A stretch of 57,540 bases of DNA from Hyphomicrobiales bacterium (GCA_003228955.1 QIGN01000172.1:1-57540), one strand, 5' to 3'; positions 34,469-43,943 are shown, numbered from the stretch's first letter. The notes: generated by a model not told the origin, from the sequence alone. Numbers and translations are program-made.

Positions 34469-35130
34469 CGCTTTTCCGATTCGATCACGTAACCAAATCC
34501 CCGGCGGGTTTCGATAATATCGACGCCCAGCTTGCGCCTGACCCGTCCGATAAGCACCTCGACAGCGTTCGACTCCCGGTCCTCATAGGCCCCGTGCAGC
34601 TGCTCCGCAAGTTCGCTCTGCGGCACGACCCGCCCGGCATGGAGCATCAGATATGACAGCAGACGGTATTCCTGCGGCGACAGGGCCTTGGGAACGCCGG
34701 TCACGGTGACCCGCATCTGCCTGGGGTCGAGCGTCACTTCTCCGGTGGATATCGATGGCGCGGCGTGGCCTGCCGAGCGCCGGATTAGGGCGCGCAGCCG
34801 GGCCAGAAGTTCGTCCATTTCAAACGGTTTGGGGAGATAGTCGTCGGCGCCCGCATCGATGCCTTCCACGCGTTCGCTCCATGTGCCCCTTGCGGTAAGC
34901 ACAAGAATGGGAAAGGTCCTGCCGTTCGCCCGCCATTTTTTGAGGATCGCCAGGCCATCCATCCCGGGCAGGCCAAGATCGAGGATCACCGCGCCATAAT
35001 CTTCGGTGTCGCCCCTGAACCAAGCGTCTTCACCGTTGCTGTCCTGGTCCACGACGTAACCGGCGCCGGTCAGGGTCTCGACGACATCGCGGGCAATGCG
35101 CGGATCGTCCTCGACAACAAGAATTCTCAT
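34465..35130 (-). CDS. OmpR/PhoB-type response regulator
   Basis: 221 aa. The receiver domain has acidic EDD (residues 7-9), phosphorylation site Asp51 in VILDLGLPGMDG, and Thr/Lys in LTARG and LPKPF. The C-terminal winged helix contains SPQEYRLLSYLMLH and ESNAVEVLIGRVRRKLG. It is co-transcribed with the kinase downstream and a PepSY protein upstream, whose stop abuts its start. The likely targets include the divergent PepSY/cytochrome genes at 35601. Confidence 0.92.
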   Translation of the reverse strand: MRILVVEDDPRIARDVVETLTGAGYVVDQDSNGEDAWFRGDTEDYGAVILDLGLPGMDGLAILKKWRANGRTFPILVLTARGTWSERVEGIDAGADDYLPKPFEMDELLARLRALIRRSAGHAAPSISTGEVTLDPRQMRVTVTGVPKALSPQEYRLLSYLMLHAGRVVPQSELAEQLHGAYEDRESNAVEVLIGRVRRKLGVDIIETRRGFGYVIESEKR

Positions 35131-35477
35131 CAGTCCGGCTTGCCCTTGAGAATGACCCCCGTGCGCGCATCCGCATACAGCTCGCGCACGCGCCCGCCCT
35201 TGTCCACATATTTAAACTCATAGACCGGACGGCCATGTTCGATATCGAACTCGATTTCGATAATTTCGCCGTCTATCTGCGGGCCGATTTTGCTGAGCAC
35301 CTCGGGCAGGGGAAGTATGGATCCATCCTCGCGCGCGCTCCTGACGGCTTCATGATCCTGTTCTTTGCGGCGCCTGTCCTTTTTGTCCGCGCGCGCCGCG
35401 TGGACGAGAAGCCCGGCGGAGACAGCGGCGCCGACCAGCAGCGCGGCAATGAATGATCTGCGGGTCATGAATTTCAT
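35130..35477 (-). CDS. Exported PepSY-domain protein
   Basis: 115 aa from ATG 35477 (35468 also possible). A basic N terminus (KFMTRRSF) and hydrophobic stretch form a signal or anchor. The PepSY domain follows: LPLPEVLSKIGPQIDGEIIEIEFD, with YEFKYVDKGGRVRELYADARTGVIL. It is first in the operon with the two-component system and probably acts in the periplasm as an inhibitor or sensor accessory. Confidence 0.8.
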   Translation of the reverse strand: MKFMTRRSFIAALLVGAAVSAGLLVHAARADKKDRRRKEQDHEAVRSAREDGSILPLPEVLSKIGPQIDGEIIEIEFDIEHGRPVYEFKYVDKGGRVRELYADARTGVILKGKPD

Positions 35478-35600
35478 CCCGGAATTATGCGCCCGGCAAC
35501 ATGACAAAACGCTGAACGCGCCTATAAGCGGTTCGTCACCCGGCGCCCTCTAGGTTGCGCATATCGCCGACGGGGCGAGGATACACAAAGGAGAAATGAA

Positions 35601-35885
35601 ATGCGCAAGATTATCACCATTACCGCCGCCAGCCTGATGTTAGCCGCGACGATCCCTGCTTATGCAAGCGATGACAGCGTGTCCTGCGGCCAGAGCGCCG
35701 GCGGACAGCAATTGTCAATTCAGGACATCACGGCCAAGGCCACCGCAATGGGCTATGACGTCCGCAAGGTGGAACGCGATGACGGGTGCTTTGAAGTTTA
35801 CGCCACCGGCAAAAACGGGAACCGCGTTGAAATCTACATGAACCCGGTGACCGGCGCGGTCCTGAAGATCAAGAACAAGTCGTAA
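35601..35885 (+). CDS. Exported PepSY-domain protein
   Basis: 94 aa. A signal peptide (to ~residue 22, IPAYASD) is followed by a single PepSY domain: SIQDITAKATAMGYDVRKVERDDGCFEVYATGKNG and YMNPVTGAVLKI. AAAGGAGAA precedes ATG. It is divergent from the two-component operon and is followed after 3 bases by cytochrome b561, a pairing typical of regulons induced by the adjacent response regulator. Confidence 0.82.
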   Translation: MRKIITITAASLMLAATIPAYASDDSVSCGQSAGGQQLSIQDITAKATAMGYDVRKVERDDGCFEVYATGKNGNRVEIYMNPVTGAVLKIKNKS

Positions 35886-35888
35886 CCG

Positions 35889-36455
35889 GTGACAATCACC
35901 AATGATCGGGTGGAGGCTGGCCGCGCTGCGCGGCCAGCCTTCATCAGGGTGTGGGACCCGTTCGTTCGCATCTTCCACTGGTCGCTCGTCGCGCTCTTCA
36001 TAATCAACTGGATTTCAGCCGATGAACTGGAGCGGCTCCACGAAGTTACGGGATACTCAATCGCCGTGCTCATTGGTCTGCGCCTCGTCTGGGGACTGGT
36101 CGGGGGACGGCACGCCCGCTTCGGGGACTTTATATTCAGGCCCGCCACCGTCATCGCCTATGTGAAAGACGTTCTGTTTCTGCGGCCGAGGCGCTATCTC
36201 GGCCACAATCCCGCGGGCGGCGCCATGGTGCTGGCGTTGCTGTTCTCACTCCTGGTAGCCGTGGGGACGGGCGTCCTGTCGCAGACGGACATGTTCTGGG
36301 GGAGGGAGTGGATCGAGGAATTTCACGAGGCGGCGGCCTATGCGATACTTGGCCTGGTGTTCGCGCATATTGCAGGTGTGGTTGTCGCCAGCATCCAGCA
36401 TCGGGAAAATCTGGTGCGTTCCATGATTACGGGCCGGAAACGGAGAGACGGCTGA
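35889..36455 (+). CDS. Cytochrome b561-type membrane protein
   Basis: 188 aa from GTG 35889, probably coupled to the PepSY gene. Four membrane helices carry candidate haem histidines: VRIFHWSLVALF, ERLHEVTGYSIAV and EFHEAAAYAILGLVFAHIAG. The motif WDPFVRIFHW is typical of the prokaryotic cytochrome b561/hydrogenase-b group. It moves electrons in the inner membrane; the partner is unknown. Confidence 0.85.
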   Translation: MTITNDRVEAGRAARPAFIRVWDPFVRIFHWSLVALFIINWISADELERLHEVTGYSIAVLIGLRLVWGLVGGRHARFGDFIFRPATVIAYVKDVLFLRPRRYLGHNPAGGAMVLALLFSLLVAVGTGVLSQTDMFWGREWIEEFHEAAAYAILGLVFAHIAGVVVASIQHRENLVRSMITGRKRRDG

Positions 36456-36461
36456 CCGGCC

Positions 36462-36699
36462 GGCGCGCCGCCATGGAACGTCCGTGCGCGAAATCCTCGG
36501 CAAAGCCACCCCCGGAAAATGATCTGGGGCGGCGTTCCGGCGGAAGCCTCCATGGCGCCGAAGTCGACTGGCTGATGGATGAGGAATGGGCCGGGACACA
36601 GAAGATGTGTTCTGGCGGCGCGCGAAATGCGGCCTTGAAGTGAACGAGGCGGGTGAGCGTGCGCTGGCCCGCTATATGGCGAACAGGAGTTCCAGATAG
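36462..36699 (+). pseudogene. Decayed duplicate of the glpD 3' end
   Basis: 238 bases align along their length with 32838-33074, the last 237 bases of glpD, down to matching TAG stops. Shared stretches include CGCCGCCATGGAACGTCCGT and the block encoding GAEVDWL-[VM]-DEEWA. Small insertions and deletions break the frame twice and no start is present. The intervening 3.4 kb carries the two-component/PepSY/cytochrome genes, so this looks like a scar of duplication or insertion at the end of glpD. Confidence 0.9.
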
Positions 36700-36717
36700 T
36701 CGCTCTAGTTGAAGGAC

Positions 36718-37512
36718 TCAAACCTCGTCGGTTTCCTTGCTCAGCTTTGCTGTATCTTTGGTTTCGACCAATTCGGAACCCAGCTCCCGCGCCGCCGCAC
36801 GCAGGATATCAACGTGATCAAGCGCCGCCGAAAGACTTAGCCGCACGACTGGTGCGTGAATGGCCAGACCGGCCACGAACCTGCCAACCGCGTCTTTGAT
36901 AGGCACCGCGATGGCAATCATCCCCTCAATAAATTCTTCGTTGTCCGCGCTGACACCGGTCGCCGCGATTTCCGCGAGTGCAAGTTCAAGCTCCTCCCGG
37001 TTGGTCGTCGTGTTGGGGGTGCATTTTTCCAGTGCGATGTTGTTCAGCAGCCGCGCCCTCTGGCTGGCCGTCAGCGTGCTGAGATACAGCTTGCCGTTGG
37101 CGGTGCAGTGAAGCGGGACCCTGGCGCCTATTTGCAACTGATGGCGCAAAGGCCACTTGGTCTCCACCCGATCCCAGTAAACCATTTCCGTACCATCGGG
37201 AATCGCGATGTTGCACGTCTCTCCGACCCGCCGCGCGACGGACTCAAGCACGGCGTGCCGCAGCGCATTATGGGTCGGGCTGGCCTGAACCAGGTTGGCA
37301 AAGTCGATCAGTTTCTGACCGGGAACATATCCTCTCACGCCAATCTGCTGACGCAGATAGCCACGTTCGCTGAGCAGGCAGCAAATCCGGTGCACCGTGG
37401 CTCTTGGCAAGTTACAGGCACTCATGAGATCGGCCGCACGCATGGGCCGGTCTGCCTTGGCGACTGCTTCGAGAATGCTCATGGCCCTGATGGACCGGGA
37501 TTGGCTTGGCAC
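36718..37512 (-). CDS. IclR-family transcriptional regulator
   Basis: 264 aa, GTG start. The N-terminal winged helix (residues ~5-65: AMSILEAVAKADRPMRAADLMSA, LPRATVHRICCLLSERGYL) is followed by an effector domain (SVARRVGETCNIAIPDGTEMVYWDR, GARVPLHCTANGKLYLS, FIEGMIAIAVPIKD). It lies downstream of the TRAP genes on the same strand and probably controls them and the GMC gene through the palindrome at 40950. Confidence 0.88.
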   Translation of the reverse strand: MPSQSRSIRAMSILEAVAKADRPMRAADLMSACNLPRATVHRICCLLSERGYLRQQIGVRGYVPGQKLIDFANLVQASPTHNALRHAVLESVARRVGETCNIAIPDGTEMVYWDRVETKWPLRHQLQIGARVPLHCTANGKLYLSTLTASQRARLLNNIALEKCTPNTTTNREELELALAEIAATGVSADNEEFIEGMIAIAVPIKDAVGRFVAGLAIHAPVVRLSLSAALDHVDILRAAARELGSELVETKDTAKLSKETDEV

Positions 37513-37555
37513 TTGGTTCCTCGCACAATTTCACATCGGATTTATAATATACCCG

Positions 37556-38956
37556 CTACCGAAGTTGAAAAACGCCGGCCCCTTCATAGGTCAGCAAAAT
37601 CTTGGAAATCTCCGGCACCAGCGCAACCACGAACCAGACGACCATCAGCGCGAAAAAATACGGCATAGTATGTTTGAGCAGCCGGAAATAGGGGATTCCT
37701 GTTATCCCGCTGGCGACATACAGGTTCAGCCCATAAGGCGGTGTTATGAATCCGATCGCATCACCGATCAGAAATATGACCGCGAAGTGAATCGGGTCGA
37801 TGCCGGTTTGTGCCGCGATCGGCGCGAGGATCGGCGCCAGAATGATTGTATTCGGCAGGCTCTCAAGAACGGTGCCGGCCAGCAGGACCAGCGCCATGCA
37901 CGCAAACAATATGGCGTAATAGTCACCCAATGATCCGATTGCCGCGGTAACAAGCGCCTTTGCGCCAAGCAGGGTAAGGATTTGCTGCATCACGATCGAG
38001 ATGGCGATCAAAGGCGCCAGCAGACCCGTAATCTGACCTGATCTCATGATCAGATTCGGCAACTGCCTGAGCGGAAATCCCGGGATGACAATACGCTCCA
38101 GCAGGCCGGTGTCGTCGCTGTATATTTCGGCCCTTTCACGCGCCGCCTCAGGCTCGCCCTTATGCAGCGCCCGATACACTGGATAGAAGAGGAGACCAAC
38201 GATTGCACAGAATCCAGCTGTGACTCCGGCCGCTTCGGTGGGTGAGAATTTGCCCGAATAAATACCCCAGATCACGAGCAGTATAGCCCCGAATCCCAAC
38301 CAGGCGCCTATGCCGGTCTTGGCGATGCGCAACAGATTTATGGAAATCAGGTGGCCCCATCCATTGAAATGACAGACTGCCCAGCAGGCGAACTGCATGG
38401 CGACAACCATCATGAGGCCAGGCAGCAGACCGCCGATGAAAAGATCGCTGATGGAGAGGTTCATCAGAAAGCCGTAGACGATGAAAATGATGCTCGGCGG
38501 GATGATGATGCCAACCGTACCGCCGGCGGCGATCGTCGCAGCGGCGAAGTTTTTGTCATAACCCCCCTTCGTCATTTCGGGGTACATGATTGAGCCGATG
38601 GTCGCGGTGGTCGCGGAATTCGATCCCGATATTGCGGCGAACAGGCCGCACGCGCCGAGCGAGGCCATTGCGAGCCCGCCCCTCAGCCAGCCGAGACAGG
38701 AATAAGCGAAATCCGAAAGGCGTTTGGCGATCCCGGCTCCCTTGATCAGATCGCCGGTAAGGATGAACAGCGGCAGTGCGAGAAGCCCGAAAAAATTGAG
38801 GCCCTCATAGAGCGTGACCCCGATATTGGCCAGGGTGAAATCGATCACCAGGGAGACGCCGATAACCCAGAAACCGATCACCAGGAAAATCGGTACGCCA
38901 ATGACGAACAGTCCCGTAACCGCGAGCGATATGAGAAGGATCAGTGTATTTTCCAT
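37556..38956 (-). CDS. dctM: TRAP transporter large permease (DctM)
   Basis: 466 aa, about twelve membrane helices with the DctM-type motifs LPLFILTGDLIKGAGI, GCGLF-like ACGLFAAISGSNSATTATIG, AAGGTVGIIIPPSI and GFITPPYGLNLYVASG. It forms the sodium-coupled membrane channel with the DctQ protein encoded just upstream. A loop of about 35 polar residues (GEPEAARERAEIYSDDTG) lies in the middle. Confidence 0.9.
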   Translation of the reverse strand: MENTLILLISLAVTGLFVIGVPIFLVIGFWVIGVSLVIDFTLANIGVTLYEGLNFFGLLALPLFILTGDLIKGAGIAKRLSDFAYSCLGWLRGGLAMASLGACGLFAAISGSNSATTATIGSIMYPEMTKGGYDKNFAAATIAAGGTVGIIIPPSIIFIVYGFLMNLSISDLFIGGLLPGLMMVVAMQFACWAVCHFNGWGHLISINLLRIAKTGIGAWLGFGAILLVIWGIYSGKFSPTEAAGVTAGFCAIVGLLFYPVYRALHKGEPEAARERAEIYSDDTGLLERIVIPGFPLRQLPNLIMRSGQITGLLAPLIAISIVMQQILTLLGAKALVTAAIGSLGDYYAILFACMALVLLAGTVLESLPNTIILAPILAPIAAQTGIDPIHFAVIFLIGDAIGFITPPYGLNLYVASGITGIPYFRLLKHTMPYFFALMVVWFVVALVPEISKILLTYEGAGVFQLR

Positions 38957-38968
38957 GGTGCGCCCCCC

Positions 38969-39487
38969 TCACTCGCCGAATATGTTGGCTTTGACCTGCA
39001 ACGGCTCGCCTTTGCGGAAAGCCGCCAGATCGTGCATCACATTTTGCAGCACGCGAATGATGAGAAGGGTGAAAGCCAGCGGGGTTGCGAGATAAAACCA
39101 CCATTGCAGAACATTGTCGGTGCCCTGGACGATCGCGAAATTGTCCCGGGCCAGGATCACCTGCTCAGTGGTGTATACGATGACTATGATGGAGAAAATT
39201 ATCCAGAGCACTGCGTCGAGCATCAGGCACGCAAACTGCGCCGGGTACGGCATACGCGTGCGCAGTTCGTCAAATTTGAGATGCGCGCGTATCTTTACGT
39301 TGTATGCGCAGCCTATCCATACGACCCACAGAAACAGATAGATGGGAATTGTGCTGCTCCACGCAGCCTGCTCGCTGAACAGGAACCGGCGAAAAACCTC
39401 GACGAAGATAATCGCGGCCATAACCGTATAATTCACAAGGATAATGATTTTCTCGATGTTCCCATCAAGCCATCGCAGAATTACCAT
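38969..39487 (-). CDS. dctQ: TRAP transporter small permease (DctQ)
   Basis: 172 aa from ATG 39487, chosen because GGGAGGGGG lies just upstream; the frame stays open to 39544. Four membrane helices are visible, with the DctQ pattern VEVFRRFLF, AAWSSTIPIYLFLWVVWIGCAY and KIRAHLKFDEL. The gene is 12 bases from dctM. Confidence 0.85.
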   Translation of the reverse strand: MVILRWLDGNIEKIIILVNYTVMAAIIFVEVFRRFLFSEQAAWSSTIPIYLFLWVVWIGCAYNVKIRAHLKFDELRTRMPYPAQFACLMLDAVLWIIFSIIVIVYTTEQVILARDNFAIVQGTDNVLQWWFYLATPLAFTLLIIRVLQNVMHDLAAFRKGEPLQVKANIFGE

Positions 39488-39645
39488 CGCCCCCTCCCAT
39501 CGCGCTCTCGCGGCGGCACGTGCGCCTTTTTTGGTGCGGACCAAAGTCTGACCGCCCCCATCACCGGCGCCCGGTGAGTATGGTTCAGATGAAACTGAAT
39601 GGCGAGCGGATCACGGCTGCTGTTCCGCGATCCGCCCGCCAAACC

Positions 39646-40884
39646 CTATGCCGATTTCCACCAGCGGCGGGGCTCGACATTTTCAGGGAGGGTATCCTTG
39701 GGAATTTCCCGGGCGATGTCATAGATGAATTTGTAGGTATCCATGCCGCCGGACCAGCCGTTGATCCGCTCACGCCACTGTTCCCAGGGCTTGGGCTGGA
39801 ACTCCGGTGAGCACATCTCCTCGGCCTCTTTCTTGGCCGCGTCGGAGAGCCAGGCAACACGAACATCGTTCTTCGCAAACAGCGTGTTGGGCAGTTGCGG
39901 ATTGGAATATCCAACGGTGTTGACCAGCGAGACCTCGTTTGCGGCCTGAACATGAACCTGGGTCAGGTAGGACGATTCCATGACCGCGTCCTGCAACTCG
40001 CCGCCGAGTTTATCGAATGACTTGGCGTTCATCGCCGTATGCTCGGTGCCGCAGAAGAACTCCAGGTTCACGACCTGGGACACGACCGGCGACATATTGG
40101 CGTAAGCAACCGCCGAAGCCCATGTTTCGGCGCCGTCGATCAGGCCCTGCTTCAGTCCGTCCAGCGTTTCTTCCCATGCAATCGGCGTCGGGTTCAGATT
40201 CATCAGATTCATGGCAATTCGGCCAAGCTGCGTTCCGGTCACACGGTTCTTGGTGCCGGCCAGTTGCTTGACGCTGGTAACCAGCGGTTTGTCTTTCCAT
40301 TTCAGACCGAGCATGATCCCGCGCAGTTCCGCATGGCTGAACAGGAACTCAATTCCGTGCTTCTTGCGCATCTGGTCGCGCAGCACTTTCTGACTGCCCG
40401 GATGATAGAGGAAGTAATATTGCGAGGCCCGGGTCGGGAACATGTAGGCATAGTCCAGCACGTTCAGATAGGGTGCGCCACCGGCGGAGTTCTGCGTCGA
40501 AGCGGCATAGAGATCGATGATCCCCTGCTGTGCTTTTTTCACACAGTTGAGCTGGCCGCAAATCTGGTTGGAGCCGATGAATTCTATGCGGACCGTGCCG
40601 TCGGTGCGCTCTTCGAGGTCGTTCACGAACTGCAGGGGGCCCGCGCGCTCAATCAGCAGATTGCGCTCGTTGAACCCGGCCGCGCCGAACTTCAGATTGA
40701 ACTTGGCTTTGTTCTTGAAGCGTTTTTTATACGTCGTCTTGGCTGCTTCCGCGAGCCGTGCGAACGACACAACGCCGGTCAGCCCCCCGGCCGCCAGCAG
40801 CGTTGATGTGATTCCGAAATGCTTTGTCAGGCGCAGAATGTCCCGCCTTGAGACGCCCTTAAGCTTTTCTGACAGGTTTTGCAT
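39646..40884 (-). CDS. dctP: TRAP transporter substrate-binding protein (DctP) with Tat-type signal
   Basis: 412 aa. The N terminus VSRRDILRLTKHFG has the twin-arginine pattern, followed by a hydrophobic stretch and LAEAAK. The DctP fold follows (GPLQFVNDLEERTDGTVRIEF, GTQLGRIAMNLMN, WEETLDGLKQGLIDGAE). DctP proteins of this size group often bind carboxylates or sugar acids. Tat export implies folding before secretion, perhaps with a cofactor or as a dimer. A ribosome site (GGGAGGAA) precedes ATG. Confidence 0.85.
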   Translation of the reverse strand: MQNLSEKLKGVSRRDILRLTKHFGITSTLLAAGGLTGVVSFARLAEAAKTTYKKRFKNKAKFNLKFGAAGFNERNLLIERAGPLQFVNDLEERTDGTVRIEFIGSNQICGQLNCVKKAQQGIIDLYAASTQNSAGGAPYLNVLDYAYMFPTRASQYYFLYHPGSQKVLRDQMRKKHGIEFLFSHAELRGIMLGLKWKDKPLVTSVKQLAGTKNRVTGTQLGRIAMNLMNLNPTPIAWEETLDGLKQGLIDGAETWASAVAYANMSPVVSQVVNLEFFCGTEHTAMNAKSFDKLGGELQDAVMESSYLTQVHVQAANEVSLVNTVGYSNPQLPNTLFAKNDVRVAWLSDAAKKEAEEMCSPEFQPKPWEQWRERINGWSGGMDTYKFIYDIAREIPKDTLPENVEPRRWWKSA

Positions 40885-40949
40885 AAATTCCTCCCTGGGT
40901 TGACCCGGTCCATCGGACCCGGTCGTGGCACGTTGTCGATCCCCTAAAG

Positions 40950-40963
40950 TCTCATAAATGAGA
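40950..40963. promoter_or_regulatory. Palindrome between dctP and the GMC gene, candidate IclR operator
   Basis: TCTCATAAATGAGA is a perfect 6-2-6 inverted repeat in the divergent region, 66 bases before the dctP start. It fits a binding site of the IclR-family regulator at 36718. A second imperfect repeat, GACCCGGTCCATCGGACC, lies at 40901-40918. Confidence 0.5.
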
Positions 40964-41122
40964 TTTTAAATTTCATTATTGCGTCACTTACACACTCGTG
41001 GCAAGCTTGGATTTCGGTCGATGCCGACTTTTCCGGCGCGCCTGGTCAGGCATATCCATTCCTTCGGGCGCAAAAGCGGGAACTGGTTCGGCGGGACAGA
41101 AGCGCACCAGAGAGCACGCGCA

Positions 41123-42760
41123 GTGGAAGGTTTGAGAGCTTTGTCTCAGTCCCTTGGGCAGTTCGATTTTATTATCGCCGGAGCGGGTTCGGCGGGCTGC
41201 GTGCTTGCCAACCGGTTGAGCGCGAGTGGAAAATACCGGGTGCTTCTGCTGGAAGCGGGAGGCCGGGACATCAACCCGTGGATTCATGTGCCGGTCGGAT
41301 ATTTCAAGACCATGCACAATCCGAAAACCGACTGGTGCTTCAAGACCGAACCCGACCCGGGCCTGAATGGACGCAGTATTGACTGGCCGCGCGGCAAGAC
41401 CCTCGGCGGCTCAAGCTCGATCAACGGCCTGCTGTATATTCGCGGCCAGCGCGAGGACTATGACCAGTGGCGCCAGATGGGGAACGCCGGCTGGTCCTAT
41501 GACGATGTCCTGCCCTATTTCAAGCGGGCGGAGAAGCAGGAACGCGGCCCTGACGCCTATCATGGAGACGACGGACCGCTGTCGGTTTCCGATGCAGTGT
41601 TTCACCGTGATGTGTGCGGCGCGCTGATCGACGCGGCGGAGGAAATCGGGATTCCCCGGAACGACGATTTTAATGGCGCGACCCAGGAAGGAGCCGGCTA
41701 TTTTCAGCTCACCACGCGGCGGGGCCGGCGCTGTTCGACCGCGACCGGGTATTTGAACCCGGTGCGCAACCGCCCGAACCTGGAAGTCGTGACCCACGCG
41801 CATGTGGAGCGCCTTCTGTTTGAAGGCGAACAGGCGCGCGAGGTGACAGGCATTGCGTTTTCCACCAAACGGCAGCCGCGCCAGGCGACTCTTAGCCCCG
41901 GGGGAGAAGTGATCCTGTCGGCGGGGACCATCGGCTCGCCTCATCTGTTGCAGCTTTCGGGTATCGGGCCCGGCGATGTGCTGGGCGCGGCCGGTATCCC
42001 CGTGCGCCACGCGCTCGAGGGCGTTGGCGGCAATTTACAGGACCATCTGCAAATCCGGATGGTCTATGAGGTAAATGTTCCGACCCTGAACAACGAGGTA
42101 AATAATATCTTCCGCCGTATGCTGATCGGCGCGCAATATGTGTTTGCCGGGAAAGGCGCCATGGCCATGGGCGCAAGCCAGGTTTGCATCTTTGCAAGAA
42201 CGCGCGCCGAGCTGAACGCGCCCGACATACAGTTTCATTTTCAACCCCTGAGCGCCGACAAGCCCGGCCTCAAGATGCACCCGTTTCCCGGAGTAACCAT
42301 TTCAGGTTGCCAGTTGCGCCCGGAAAGCCGGGGCAATATCGCCCTTGGCTCACCCAACCCCCACGACTATCCGGCAATTCGTCCGAACTACCTCTCGACA
42401 CCGCTCGACCAGCAGACCGTGGTTGCAAGTATGCGCCTGTCACGCAGATTGACGCAGACCAGGGCGCTTTCCGCATACATCGTCGAGGAGAAGATGCCCG
42501 GTCCCGAGACGGCCACGGACGAGGAATTGCTGGATATGGCGCGCAACATCTCGCAAACGATTTATCATCCCACCAGCACCTGCAAGATGGGGAGTGACAA
42601 GATGGCGGTTGTCGATCAGCGCCTCAAGGTGCGGGGAGTCGGGCGGTTACGCGTGGTCGATGCTTCCATCATGCCGGTGATCACCTCTGGCAACACCAAC
42701 GCCCCGACGATCATGATCGCGGAAAAAGCGAGCGACATGATACTTGAGGATGCCGGCTAG
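41123..42760 (+). CDS. GMC-family oxidoreductase (choline/alcohol dehydrogenase-like)
   Basis: 545 aa from GTG 41123; the frame is open to 40979, and TTG 41132 is also possible. The FAD-binding start is FDFIIAGAGSAGCVLANRLS, followed by GGRDINPWIHVPVGY, WPRGKTLGGSSSINGLLYIRG and the C-terminal HPTSTCKMG...VDASIMPVITSGNTNAP, with the catalytic His and Asn positions kept. The enzyme oxidises an alcohol to an aldehyde. It is divergent from the TRAP genes and probably acts on the imported substrate. Confidence 0.88.
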   Translation: MEGLRALSQSLGQFDFIIAGAGSAGCVLANRLSASGKYRVLLLEAGGRDINPWIHVPVGYFKTMHNPKTDWCFKTEPDPGLNGRSIDWPRGKTLGGSSSINGLLYIRGQREDYDQWRQMGNAGWSYDDVLPYFKRAEKQERGPDAYHGDDGPLSVSDAVFHRDVCGALIDAAEEIGIPRNDDFNGATQEGAGYFQLTTRRGRRCSTATGYLNPVRNRPNLEVVTHAHVERLLFEGEQAREVTGIAFSTKRQPRQATLSPGGEVILSAGTIGSPHLLQLSGIGPGDVLGAAGIPVRHALEGVGGNLQDHLQIRMVYEVNVPTLNNEVNNIFRRMLIGAQYVFAGKGAMAMGASQVCIFARTRAELNAPDIQFHFQPLSADKPGLKMHPFPGVTISGCQLRPESRGNIALGSPNPHDYPAIRPNYLSTPLDQQTVVASMRLSRRLTQTRALSAYIVEEKMPGPETATDEELLDMARNISQTIYHPTSTCKMGSDKMAVVDQRLKVRGVGRLRVVDASIMPVITSGNTNAPTIMIAEKASDMILEDAG

Positions 42761-42945
42761 CGCGGTGTCAGCTTAACGGCTTGCGAGGTGCTAAGAAGCC
42801 GTAGCGGAGCGTTCAAGCGGCGACTGTTGCGGTCTTCCATACGGTTACCGCCGGGTTGCGAAACCGGCGTAATATGCGCCAGCCGGCGGAACTCGCGGAC
42901 AGTGCCTGCTTGAGTAGTTATTTCGGCGGAAAACAACAGACCAAC

Positions 42946-43035
42946 TGGCGGAGGGGGAGGGATTCGAACCCCCGGGACGCTTGCGCGCCCAACGGTTTTC
43001 GAGACCGCCCCATTCAACCACTCTGGCACCCCTCC
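42946..43035 (-). tRNA. tRNA-Ser (CGA)
   Basis: 90 nt on the minus strand. The acceptor GGAGGGG pairs with CCCCTCC, followed by G and an encoded CCA. The anticodon loop CTCGAAA gives CGA. It has a long variable arm and a T-loop TTCGAATC. The Ser identity fits the long variable arm. Confidence 0.93.
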
Positions 43036-43371
43036 GCAGAGATACTTCAGATCGTGGCCGTGAGACCCACACTCGATATCTGGAGTGGTTGAACATTTCA
43101 AGAGCATGCCGGGGGTTCGAATACATTCCCAGCCGCCCGGAATCGCGCCGGGCCGCGCCCCGCCTTTGTTCGCTTCAAGAATTGCACCCGTCCAAATTGA
43201 CTTGAGCGAAGCGATCCGTATAGTGCGCGGCGAGTTGTGCAATTCGTACGGAATTGCGCGCCAATGCGCTGCCCGAGGCTCAGCCGGAGAACCGGCTCTC
43301 ACATAAGAGCAAAAGTCCGCGTTACGTGACGCGGCGCCGCAGGGCGCGGTAAAGACAAGGACAAAGATCCG
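43036..43371. other. Intergenic region before rplU (about 330 bases)
   Basis: It holds the rplU promoter at 43197-43224 and a leader of about 140 bases, including AATTGCACC...GTGCAATT-type repeats (43180-43245) that could fold. No coding sequence is convincing. Confidence 0.5.
43197..43224 (+). promoter_or_regulatory. Sigma-70-type promoter of rplU-rpmA
   Basis: TTGACT at 43197-43202 and TATAGT at 43219-43224 are spaced by 16 bases, about 148 bases before rplU. This is the best promoter match seen in the window. Confidence 0.7.
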
Positions 43372-43893
43372 ATGTATGCAGTTATCCGCACCGGCGGAAA
43401 GCAATATCGTGTTGCCGAGGGCGACACACTCGAAATCGAGAAGCTGGCGGGCGAAGCCGGCGAAATCATCCTGTTCTCCGAAGTGCTGATGCTGGGCGGT
43501 GAAGGCGCGGCGCAGATCGGCGCGCCCACGGTTTCGGGCGCCAGCGTGGCGGCCCAGGTCATGGAGCAGAAGCGCGGGACAAAAATTATCGTTTTCAAGA
43601 AAAAGCGGCGCAAGAATTACCGCCGCAAGAAGGGCCACCGCCAGCATCTGACTGCGGTATGTATTACCGAGATTCTCACTGGCGGGAAGAAACCGTCAAA
43701 GAAAGCGGCCAAGCCCGCTCCGGCAAAGAAAGCTGCCAAAGGCGAAAAGCCGAAAACCGGAGGCAAGAAGCCGGCCGCGAAGAAGGCGGACGCTAAACCG
43801 GCTGCCAAGGCGAAAGCACCAGCCAAAAAGGCCCCCGCCAAAAAGGCGCTGGCCAAGAAGCCCGCGGCCAAGAAGCCGGCCACGAAAAAATAG
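43372..43893 (+). CDS. rplU: 50S ribosomal protein L21 with long Lys/Ala-rich tail
   Basis: 173 aa. Residues 1 to ~103 are L21 ([39 protein letters not shown]). The last ~70 residues are repeats of lysine, alanine and proline ([17 protein letters not shown]), like a histone H1 tail. Such extensions occur in alphaproteobacteria. The tail may bind rRNA or DNA; that is inference. The gene is followed by rpmA. Confidence 0.95.
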   Translation: MYAVIRTGGKQYRVAEGDTLEIEKLAGEAGEIILFSEVLMLGGEGAAQIGAPTVSGASVAAQVMEQKRGTKIIVFKKKRRKNYRRKKGHRQHLTAVCITEILTGGKKPSKKAAKPAPAKKAAKGEKPKTGGKKPAAKKADAKPAAKAKAPAKKAPAKKALAKKPAAKKPATKK

Positions 43894-43943
43894 CGACGAA
43901 GCGCTCCCAATCGGCTATAGGAAGCGTCGAAGAGGATTGGACC

